Assembly: GCA_026261815.1 (NCBI GenBank)
Contig: JAMPIT010000269.1
Location: 1-64,000 of the forward strand
Source: Monarcha castaneiventris obscurior
Taxonomy: Eukaryota; Chordata; Aves; Passeriformes; Monarchidae
Length of the DNA: 64,000 nucleotides
Reading direction: 5' to 3'
The notes under the pieces are model-generated. The model searched no databases. It worked only from the letters and a program-made list of their open reading frames with translations, and was not told the origin of the DNA. Shown in pieces: positions 56,155 to 64,000 of this stretch. The position numbers were made by a program, and so were the translations under genes. Numbering within the stretch: position 1 is the stretch's first letter; every line of letters starts with the position of its first letter.

Positions 56155-56700
56155 CAAGAGCAGATCCCGTTCCTGCTCCTGCAGGGAGAAAGGCTGGGAT
56201 CAGTCCTGATCCTGAAGGGAGAAAGGCTGGGATCAGTCCTGATCCTGAAGGGGGAAAGGCTGGGATCAGTCCTGATCCTGTGGGGGGAAAGGCTGGGATC
56301 AGTCCTGATCCTGCAGGGAGAAAGGCTGGGATCAGTCCTGATCCTGCAGGGAGAAAGGCCGGGATCAGTCCTGATCCTGCTCCTGCAGGGAGAAAGTTTG
56401 GGATCAGTCCTGATCCTGCTCCCGCAGGGAGAAAGGCTGGGATCAGTCCTGATCCTGCGGGGGGCTGGGATCAGTCCTGATCCTGCAGGGAGAAAGGCCG
56501 GGATCAGTCCTGATCCTGCTCCTGCAGGGAGAAAGGTGGGATCAGTCCTGATCCTGCTCCTGCAGGGAGAAAGTTTGGGATCAGTCCTGATCCTGTCCTG
56601 CTCCTGCAGGGAGAAAGGCTGGGATCAGTCCCGCTCCTGCAGGGACAAAGTTTGGGATCAGTCCTGAACCTGCAGGGAGAAAGTTTGGGATCAGGTTTCT
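56155..56700. repeat. 33-bp GGGATCAGTCCTGATCCTGC minisatellite
   Basis: GGGATCAGTCCTGATCCTGC plus AGGGAGAAAGGCT, about 17 copies, some with an extra TCCTGC or shortened. GATCAGTCCTGATC gives each unit a small imperfect palindrome. Confidence 0.94.
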
Positions 56701-57067
56701 GCTGCCCCTTCCCACATCCCCCTCCCCGATCCCGCTGCCCCCGATCCCAGCCCTGCCCGCTGAGCTCTGCTCCTGCACAACTGGTGGGAGGTGGGAAACG
56801 ATTTGCAGATGGATCTCGCCTGAAAGAAAACAACTTAGTTCATCGTTGTCCCGCTGCCAGGGGTTTATTCCTGACTGCAAGGCGGCCTCTGGAGCTGACA
56901 GCGCGATTTATGTGGGGAAATGAAACGAATCGAACGCTGATTCCCTGCTCTTGTTCGCTCCTCACCGTGGGTTTTACACAGGCCCTGCTCTAACTCCTCC
57001 TCTGGGAAAGCAGAATTTAATGCATTTTGCTGCCGGAGAGAGGAGAAATTTGGGATCAGAGAGCTGG

Positions 57068-57160
57068 ACCTGATGCATTTTTGAAGCCTTTTTGAAGCCT
57101 TTTTGAAGCCTTTTTGGAGCCTTTTTGGAGCCTTTTTGAAGCCTTTTTTGGAGCCTTTGT
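57068..57160. repeat. 11-bp TTTTTGAAGCC repeat
   Basis: About eight copies of TTTTTGAAGCC/TTTTTGGAGCC. Confidence 0.9.
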
Positions 57161-57594
57161 GAGTTGACAAAGGAACGGCTGGAGGAGCTCAGCAGCTCCA
57201 GGCCTGCAGCTCCCAGTTTAACCAGTCTGCTCACCCCACTCTAAACCCGCTCAGAGGTGCTGGGCACTTCAATTCCTCCAGCAGGAACCCTCCTGGTTTG
57301 TGTTTTTCCCTGGAAAAGCCGGGATCCGAAGGGCTTTGGCAGGCCTGGCTTCCCTCCCTCCCTCCTCCCCGAGGCCGAAGGCAGCCCCTTGTTAACTCCA
57401 GGAATTTCCCAGGGGTTGAAAGCTCAGCTCCCAGCCCCGAGGAGAAGCTCCCCAGCCTCTGCTCGGTGGGATTTGGGTGAATTTCCCTGCAATTTGTGCT
57501 CAAGAATTTGTTTTCTGCTCCCCAACTCAGGGAATCGTGGAATATCCCGAGTGCTCCTTCCCCTCAGCCCTCGGGCTCCACCCGTGCTTTGCTC

Positions 57595-59215
57595 AGAGCT
57601 TTTTTGGGATGCAGATTCCCCTCAGAGCTTTTTGGGATGCAGATCCCCCTCAGAGCATTTCTGGGATGGAGATTCCCCTCAGAGCTTTTCTGGGATGCAG
57701 ATCCCCCTCAGAGCTTTTCTGGGATGCAGATCCCCCTCAGAGCTTTTCTGGATGCAGATCCCCCTCAGAGCTTTTCTGGGATGCAGATCCCTCTCAGAGC
57801 TTTTCTGGGATGCAGATCCCCCTCAGAGCTTTTTGGGATGCAGATCCCCCTCAGAGCTTTTCTGGGATGCAGATCCCTCTCAGAGATTTTCTGGGATGCA
57901 GAATCCCCTCAGAGCTTTTCTGGGATGCAGATCCCCTCAGAGCTTTTCTGGGATGCAGATCCCTCTCAGAGCTTTTTTGGGATGCAGATCCCCTCAGAGC
58001 TTTTCTGGGATGCAGATCCCTCTCAGAGCTTTTCTGGGATGCAGAATCCCCTCAGAGATTTTCTGGGATGCAGATCCTCTCGAGCTTTTTGGGATGCAGA
58101 ATCCCCTCGTTTTTTGGGATGCAGATTCCCCTCAGAGCTTTTCTGGGATGCAGATCCCCCTCAGAGCTTTTCTGGGATGCAGAATCCCCTCAGAGCTTTT
58201 TGGGATGCAGATCCCCCTCAGAGCTTTTCTGGGATGCAGAATCCCCCTCAGAGCTTTTCTGGGATGCAGATCCCTCTCAGAGATTTTCTGGGATGCAGAT
58301 CCCCCTCAGAGCTTTTCTGGGATGCAGAATCCCCTCAGAGCTTTTTGGGATGCAGATCCCCCTCAGAGCTTTTCTGGGATGCAGAATCCCCCTCAGAGCT
58401 TTTCTGGGATGCAGATCCCTCTCAGAGATTTTCTGGGATGCAGATCCCCCTCAGAGCTTTTCTGGGATGCAGAATCCCCTCAGAGCTTTTTGGGATGCAG
58501 ATCCCCCTCAGAGCTTTTCTGGGATGCAGAATCCCCCTCAGAGCTTTTTTGGGATGCAGAATCCCCTCAGAGATTTTCTGGGATGCAGATCCCCCTCAGA
58601 GCTTTTCTGGGATGCAGAATCCCCTCAGAGCTTTTTGGGATGCAGAATCCCCTCAGAGCTTTTCTGGGATGCAGAATCCCCTCAGAGCTTTTTTGGGATG
58701 CAGATCCCTCTCGGAGGTTTTTTGGGATGCAGAATCCCCTCAGAGCTTTTCTGGGATGCAGATTCCCCTCAGAGCTTTTCTGGGATGCAGAATCCCCTCA
58801 GAGCTTTTCTGGGATGCAGAATCCCCTCAGAGCTTTTTGGGATGCAGATTCCCCTCAGAGCTTTTTTGGGATGCAGATTCCCCTCAGAGCTTTTCTGGGA
58901 TGCAGAATCCCCTCAGAGATTTTTTGGGATGCAGATCCCCCTCAGAGCTTTTTTGGGATGCAGATCCCTCTCAGAGCTTTTCTGGGATAGAGATCCCCCT
59001 CAGAGATTTTTTGGGATGCAAAATCCCCTTCAGAGCTTCTCTGGGATGCAAATCCCCCTCAGAGATTTTTTGGGATGCAGAATCCCCTCAGAGCTTTTCT
59101 GGGATGCAGATTCCCCTCAGAACTTTTCTGGGATGCAGAATCCCCTCAGAATTTTTTTGGGATGCAGATCCCCCTCAGAATTTTTTTGGGATGCAGATCC
59201 CCCTCTCCTCACCAG
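57595..59215. repeat. 1.6-kb 29-bp minisatellite
   Basis: TTTCTGGGATGCAGATCCCC plus CTCAGAGCT, about 56 copies with AATCC and one-base length variants that shift frame between units. Three + frames stay open for about 600 codons without any protein signature. Confidence 0.95.
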
Positions 59216-59219
59216 CAGA

Positions 59220-59715
59220 AATGGTTTGAATTCCAGCCTGACCTGGAGCTGGCTGAGCTCTCCCAGCAGGAATGTTCATTCCCACCTCTGACCTGAGCAG
59301 CGTCACCCTGGGCTCCCTCTGGTTCCAGTTGGACCCTTTTTGGGCTAAAAACGAAACCTCAGCAAAGCCCCGAGTTTCTGCCTGCAGAGATCAGCTGAAT
59401 TCTGCTTTTTTTTCACATGGATTCCGTCTGGGGACACGAGGTGGGGCTTTATTTCTCCCCGGCCTCCCGAGGGCTGTTAATACCATCCAGATGTTAATGC
59501 CTCATGAAATTTCCAGGATGAGGTCATTGTTTGCTATTCTAAGGCATCCCCATCCCCACTTCCCGAAGTCAGGCTGTTCCTTGTCTGCTCTGGAGTTCAT
59601 GGAGCTCTCTGGACCCTCCGTGAGGGCTGAAAATGCTCCTGCAGGTTTTCCCTTCCAGCCTGGGCACAGCTGGGAAGTGGCTGCTGCTCTGTGTTGCCTC
59701 CTCCTTTGGTTCATT
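59220..59715. other. LOXL2 intron, unique sequence
   Basis: No exon or element recognised. Confidence 0.4.
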
Positions 59716-59717
59716 TC

Positions 59718-60268
59718 TAAAACTTTAACTCTAAAATTTCTAAAATTTTAACTCTAAAATTTATAAAATTTTAACTCTAAAATTTATAAAGTTTTAACTC
59801 TAAAATTTATAAAGTTTTAAATCCATTCCTATTTTCCCACCCCTTTTCCCTCGGTTCAGGGGGTCCCTGGCGGGTCCCAGATGGGTTCTGAGAGCCGCTT
59901 CTAATTTTAACTCTAAAATTTCTAAAGTTTTAACTCTAAAATTTCTAAAGTTTTAAATCCATTCCTATTTTCTCATCCCTTTTCCCTCAGTTCAGGGGGT
60001 CCCTGGCGGGTCCCAGGTGGGTTCTGAGAGCCGCTTCTAATTTTAACTCTAAAATTTCTAAAATTTTAACTCTAAAATTTATAAAGTTTTAAATCCATTC
60101 CTATTTTCCCATCCCTTTTCCCTCGGTTCAGGGAGTCCCTGTTGGGTCCCAGGTGGGTTCTGAGAGCCGCTTCTAAAACCTTAACTCTAAAATTTCTAAA
60201 GTTTTATATCTATTCCTATTTTCCCATCCCTTTTCCCTCGGTTCAGAGGGTCCCAGGTGGGTTCTGAG
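59718..60268. repeat. Four-copy repeat with TAACTCTAAAATTT sub-repeats
   Basis: Units of about 110-150 bases: TCTAAAATTTATAAAGTTTT sub-repeats, then ATTCCTATTTTCCCATCCCT, then GGTCCCAGGTGGGTTCTGAG and AGCCGCTTCTAA. Confidence 0.9.
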
Positions 60269-60519
60269 AGCTGCTTTTCCCTGCATGCTCCTGCTGCTGC
60301 TGCCTGTGATGAATCCCAGCCCTGCTCCAACCTTTTCCAGCACTGCAGCTCCCTCTCCAGCCCGGCTGGATCCATCCCCAACCCCAGCCCAGGGAAATCT
60401 GCTTCCAGCCAGGATCAGGCAGTGGCTGGGAGCCAGGAGAGCCTGGAGAAATGCTGAGCTGGGCAGCAGAGGGGAGAAAAGCGTCCCCTCAAACATCCGG
60501 GACCCTGAAAAGTCTGAAT

Positions 60520-61195
60520 CCTAAAGGGATCAGCTGGACCTGAATCCTAAAGGGATCAGCTGGGAAAACCTGGGTCTGAATCCTAAAGGGATCAGCTGGG
60601 AAAACCTGGGCCTGAATCCTAAAGGGATCAGCTGGGAAAACCTGGGCCTGAATCCTAAAGGGATCAGCTGGGAAAACCTGGGCCTGAATCCCAAAGGGAT
60701 CAGCTGGGAAAACCTGGACCTGAATCCTAAAGGGATCAGCTGGGAAAACCTGGGCCTGAATCCCAAAGGGATCAGCTGGGAAAACATGGACCTGAAGCCC
60801 AAAGGGATCAGCTGGGAAAACCTGGGCCTGAATCCCAAAGGGATCAGCTGGGAAAACCTGGGCCTGAAGCCCAAAGGGATCAGCTGGGAAAACCTGGGCC
60901 TGAATCCCAAAGGGATCAGCTGGGAAAACCTGGGCCTGAATCCCAAAGGGATCAGCTGGGAAAACCTGGGCCTGAAGCCCAAAGGGATCAGCTGGGAAAA
61001 CCTGGGCCTGAATCCCAAAGGGATCAGCTGGGAAAACCTGGGCCTGAATCCCAAAGGGATCAGCTGGGAAAACCTGGACCTGAAGCCCAAAGGGATCAGC
61101 TGGGAAAACCTGGGCCTGAATCCCAAAGGGATCAGCTGGGAAAACCTGGACCTGAATCCCAAAGGGGTCAGCTGGGAAAACCTGGACCTGCCCAG
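60520..61195. repeat. 36-bp minisatellite, about 18 copies
   Basis: CCTGAATCCCAAAGGGATCA plus GCTGGGAAAACCTGGG, period 36. Encodes a false 12-residue repeat in each frame (for example LNPKGISWENLG on +). Confidence 0.96.
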
Positions 61196-61544
61196 TGGAA
61201 TTCCCAAAAAAAACCCCCTCAGAGAGGCTCTGTGCCCCTCTGGAGCTGCTCCCCTCTGTGCTGCACAAACCAAAGTGCTGCTTTTTCTCCCCAAATTCTG
61301 CCCTCCTCGCTGTGCCCTTTATCCCAGCTAATCCCTGATCCCAGCTTTGCGTGGCACAGACCCCTGGGATGAGGAGCAGCACCGGGATCTCACGGAGCCA
61401 CGTGGAGATCCCAGCAAGGCCTGGGCTCCCCTGAGCCTCCCTGGTGTTTTTTAACTCCTTTTTCAGGCTGACCTGACCCCAATTCCCATTTCCCCGATGC
61501 CTTTCCTGGTCTTAAAAATCAAGAGGAGAACACGGTTAGAAGGG

Positions 61545-61945
61545 GAAAAAGGGTTTCACCTTGGTATTTATTGTAAGGATCCTTAGGTGCACCAGGAGCA
61601 GGTCGAACACACCTCTGTGCACCCCCCCATCCCCAGCTCAAAGTCCCCCTCTCCTAGATCTGGTCTTACATTCCAGGCCTTACTAATTAGCATATCTATC
61701 AAATATTCCCCAACGAGAGGCTCAAATGAGCCCCCCCTCCCAAGGAACCTTCCCCTGGATGGTTCTAGCTTAGTTTACAAAATGTGTTCTGGAGAGGACC
61801 TTGGGCTCTGGGCACCCTGGCACCCGAACTACGAAGCCTCTAAAATGTTCAGTCTCTGAGCTTTAACAAACAAGTCCAAGAATGTAGGCAAAAAGCACCA
61901 AGAATACAGAAGTTGCAAAAAAGGTATAACAGGGGTATAAAAGAA
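61545..61945 (-). mobile_element. Possible LTR remnant (reverse)
   Basis: On the - strand there is an AATAAA (complement of TTTATTG near 61,568-61,573) following a non-repetitive AT/GC-mixed block with ATATGCTAATTAGTAAGGCC (complement of about 61,681-61,700). This layout resembles avian ERV LTRs. Boundaries and target duplications were not resolved. Confidence 0.35.
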
Positions 61946-62417
61946 AAGACAAAATTCATCATGGCATCACCCCGGCTCTCAGCTCTGCTAGGATGGAGCT
62001 GGATCCTGGAATCTTTTCCCTTCCCAGTTTATCACACGTGCCCCTTCCTCCTCAGGAGGGCCTGGAGCAGCTCCAGGAGCTTTGGGAGTGAGAAGCAGGA
62101 GCTGCTGCCAACAACAAGCTCTGCTCTCGGAAATTGCTCTCAGGCTCACAGTTGTTAACACCGAGGCTCAGAGAGGCTTTGGATTTCTCCCAACCCCAGC
62201 TGATAGCTGCTGGTCAGCAAAAAGGGAAGTTTTTTTTGGGAAGCTTTGGAAGTTTTGGTTTTTGGTTTTTTTTTTCTCCAGCTCAGTTATCTGCACAAAC
62301 CCTGCTCTGTCTGTTTGGAATTGGCTGATCCCCGTCCCTCTGTGTGGGGTGGGATCTCTGCTCCTGGAACTGCTGCTCCTACTCTGATTTTTCGGTTTTT
62401 GCAGGGGATTTATTTCC

Positions 62418-62475
62418 TTTCCAGTGGTTGGACTCGATGATCTCAGAGGTCTTTTCCACCTGGAATAATTCCATG
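62418..62475 (-). mobile_element. CR1 LINE tail fragment (reverse)
   Basis: GTGGTTGGACTCGATGATCT followed by CAGAGGTCTTTTCCACCTGG and AATAATTCCATG is the reverse CR1 3' tail. It directly precedes the LTR at 62,492. Confidence 0.75.
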
Positions 62476-62491
62476 TTTTTAAGTGTCACCT

Positions 62492-62928
62492 TGATGCCTT
62501 AGGTTTTAACTTTTATATTTTACAATTTCTGTACTGCTCAGAGTGTAACTCTGCAGTTCCTTGTAGCCTGGAATTTCTGCTCTCTCGTGCTGGGCAGACA
62601 CAACAAAGCCTCTCCAGGCTTTGCCTTCAAGGACAGCCAGGCTCTTCTAGGCCCAAAATGTGTAACCCAAAGCCTCTAAGGGGGGAGCAAGCTGAGGGGA
62701 ATTCCATCATTGAACTGGGGCTTTAATTGGAGAATTAACCGTGGTATGCAAACGAACCAAAGCTATAAAGGTGTGAAGAACTCGTGCCCTGGGGTCCATC
62801 TTGGGGTCCATTTTTGGAGGCAGCCTCTGGCTCCCCCAGGGTGTGCCTTGAAGGCTTTCAAATAAATCCTGACCTTTATTCCCTTATCCTGTCTGGTCTC
62901 TGGTTCTGGGTGGCTGCAGAAGGCATCA
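62492..62928 (+). mobile_element. Solo LTR-like element (forward), 437 bp
   Basis: TGATGCCTT...AAGGCATCA ends with a perfect 9-base inverted repeat. TATAAA lies at 62,764-62,769 and AATAAA at 62,861-62,866, giving a U3-R-U5 layout with a short R. The element is highly similar to the reverse copy at 46,577-47,012. Direct flanks (ACCT / GCCC) do not match, so no target duplication is visible. It ends about 166 bases before LOXL2 exon 5. Confidence 0.82.
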
Positions 62929-63094
62929 GCCCCCACAGAGAACAGATCATCCTCAAACAATCCTGCCCAATCCCCACTTCACCCCAGGCCGTTCTCCCTC
63001 CCAAATTCCAGCTCCATCAGCGCACCATCCTTTATTTTCATTTTAAAAGATCCCTAACTTTCCCCTCCTCCTCCTCCTCCTCGATTCCTTTCAG

Positions 63095-63314
63095 GATGTT
63101 CGCCAGCAGAAGGAAGCAGCACTACTGGGCTTACTCCATGGATTGCAGCGGGAATGAGGCTCACGTTTCCAGCTGCAAACTGGGAAATCACCTGATGGGC
63201 ACTGGGAGGAACAGCTCGTGTGACAACGGGATGCCCGCGGTGGTCAGCTGCGTCCCCGGCCGGGCCTTCGCCCCCAGCAGCCACAGCGGCTTCCGAAAGG
63301 CCTTCAGGCAGGAG
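63095..63314 (+). CDS. LOXL2: LOXL2 coding exon 5: rest of SRCR2
   Basis: The acceptor is GATTCCTTTCAG (63,083-63,094). G completes Lys, then 73 codons read MFASRRKQHYWAYSMDCSGN, EAHVSSCKLGNHLMGTGRNS, SCDNGMPAVVSCVPGRAFAP and SSHSGFRKAFRQE. The cysteines MDC, SSC, SSC-DNG and SC complete SRCR domain 2, and N-S-S is an N-glycosylation sequon at the position where relatives have a glycosylated NxT/C. The donor GAG|GTGAGC is in phase 0. Coding sequence to here totals 954 nt (318 codons). The remaining two SRCR domains and the catalytic LOX domain must lie beyond 64,000. Confidence 0.96.
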
Positions 63315-63329
63315 GTGAGCCCGGCCTGG

Positions 63330-63535
63330 GATGCCAAAAAGCCTTGGAAAAGGCTTAAAAATCAGCTAATCCCAGCCTACCCGCCGTGGGCAGGGCGCTT
63401 TCCCCCGGGGTTGTTCCGTCCTGGGCACTTCCAGGGATGGGGCAGCCACGGATTCTCTGGGAATTGCAGCTCGGCTCCTCCCCGCTCTGAAAGAGAATGA
63501 ATTCTCCTGAATGTCCAACCTAATCCTGCTCTGAG
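63330..63535 (+). mobile_element. CR1 LINE 3' fragment (forward)
   Basis: AAAAATCAGCTAATCCCAGC, GGGCACTTCCAGGGATGGGG and CAGCCACGGATTCTCTGGGA in CR1 order, starting within about 20 bases of the LOXL2 exon 5 donor. Confidence 0.75.
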
Positions 63536-63569
63536 GAAAAGCTTGGGGGGGAATGATTCCCTGGATGGG

Positions 63570-63920
63570 AATGGTGACCTTAAACCCATCTCATCCCATC
63601 CCACCCCTGCCATGGGGACACCTCCCACTGTCCCAGATTATCCCAGCCTGGCCTTGGGCACTTCCAGGGATCCAGGGGCAGCCACAGCTCCTCTGGGAAT
63701 TCCAGCCCAGCCCCTCCCCAGGAGGAATTCCTCACAGCCAGGAATTCCTTCCCAAAATCCCATCCAGCCCTGCCCTCTGGCAGTGGGAAGCCATTCCCTG
63801 GGTCCTGTCCCTCCAGTCCCTCCTGCCCAGCAGATTCCCAGAGTTCAGGGCTGTTCCTGCAGCACCCACAGAGGGATGGGAAAAGGGAATCCTGGAATGT
63901 TTTGGGATGGAAGGGACCTC
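63570..63920 (+). mobile_element. CR1 LINE 3' fragment(s) (forward)
   Basis: CTGCCATGGGGACACCTCCC, TGGCCTTGGGCACTTCCAGG, GGGAATTCCAGCCCAGCCCC, then CCCAGAGTTCAGGGCTGTTC. A second CR1 5' part (GGAATGTTTTGGGATGGAAG) follows and leads into the terminal microsatellite. Confidence 0.8.
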
Positions 63921-63922
63921 AA

Positions 63923-64000
63923 AGCCCAGCCCATCCCATCCCATCCCATCCCATCCCATCCCATCCCATCCCATCCCATCCCATCCCATCCCATCCCATC
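63923..64000. repeat. (CATCC)n microsatellite running off the window
   Basis: Pure CCATC/CATCC pentamers from about 63,923 to the last base, directly following CR1-like AAGGGACCTCAAAGCCCAGC. Complement of the GGGAT run at 24.1 kb. Confidence 0.96.

Noticed and set aside
57257..59291. Three + frames of about 580-600 codons (FWDADPPQSF-type repeats)
   Set aside because: All three arise from the 29-bp minisatellite; one-base unit variants only permute the frame.
46577..62928. A single full-length endogenous retrovirus bounded by the two 436/437-bp LTRs
   Set aside because: The LTRs are in opposite orientation and the interval holds a LOXL2 exon and minisatellites, with no gag/pol/env-like frames, so they are two separate solo elements.
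32173..63314. LOXL3 or LOXL4 instead of LOXL2
   Set aside because: The linker [16 protein letters not shown] and the SRCR1/2 sequence fit LOXL2 best, and the neighbour supports it. The catalytic domain is not in the window for a final check.
1..64000. tRNA, rRNA or small nucleolar RNA genes
   Set aside because: No A/B-box plus cloverleaf, rRNA core or C/D-H/ACA box combination was recognised by eye; a covariance-model scan would be needed to exclude them.

Overview
The window is eukaryotic and almost certainly avian. It holds the 3' half of one protein-coding gene and the 5' part of a second, both on the + strand. Their exons are separated by introns full of tandem repeats. Fragments of a CR1-type LINE 3' end recur in both orientations, and there are several LTR-like elements, all typical of bird genomes. 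The GC-rich, minisatellite-dense character suggests a microchromosome or another high-recombination segment. The species cannot be named from the sequence alone.

Region 1-11,250 is the end of ENTPD4 (Golgi/lysosomal nucleoside diphosphatase). Five coding exons (787-953, 3996-4320, 6010-6095, 7637-7798, 9066-9291) join in frame to 321 residues plus a stop. A repeat-rich presumed 3'UTR of about 1.95 kb follows, with an ATTAAA signal at 11,239. Every intron here is almost wholly tandem repeat, about 85% of the first 9.3 kb by my hand boundaries. Region 11.3-17.5 kb is intergenic and includes a 1.6-kb C-rich array and a 62-bp minisatellite.

Region 17.5-64 kb is the start of LOXL2 (lysyl oxidase-like 2). 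A CpG-rich candidate non-coding first exon lies near 17.54-17.77 kb. Coding exons follow at 32,173-32,518, 35,301-35,476, 53,269-53,480 and 63,095-63,314. They encode the signal peptide, the first SRCR domain and most of the second (318 codons). The remaining SRCR domains and the copper-oxidase domain lie beyond the window. ENTPD4 and LOXL2 are also neighbours in the same orientation in mammals, which supports both calls.

By hand estimate, tandem arrays occupy roughly 30 of the 64 kb. The most striking theme is that many arrays carry or touch splice sites. One ENTPD4 intron looks like a tandemly multiplied ancestral intron. Another is built from branchpoint-plus-acceptor-like modules. LOXL2 exon 3 is preceded by three 104-bp copies of its own acceptor plus 52 bp of exon. 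A large inverted LTR pair ends 38 bp before LOXL2 exon 4. No bacterial features, CRISPR arrays, rRNA or tRNA genes were seen. The long open frames inside arrays are repeat artefacts.
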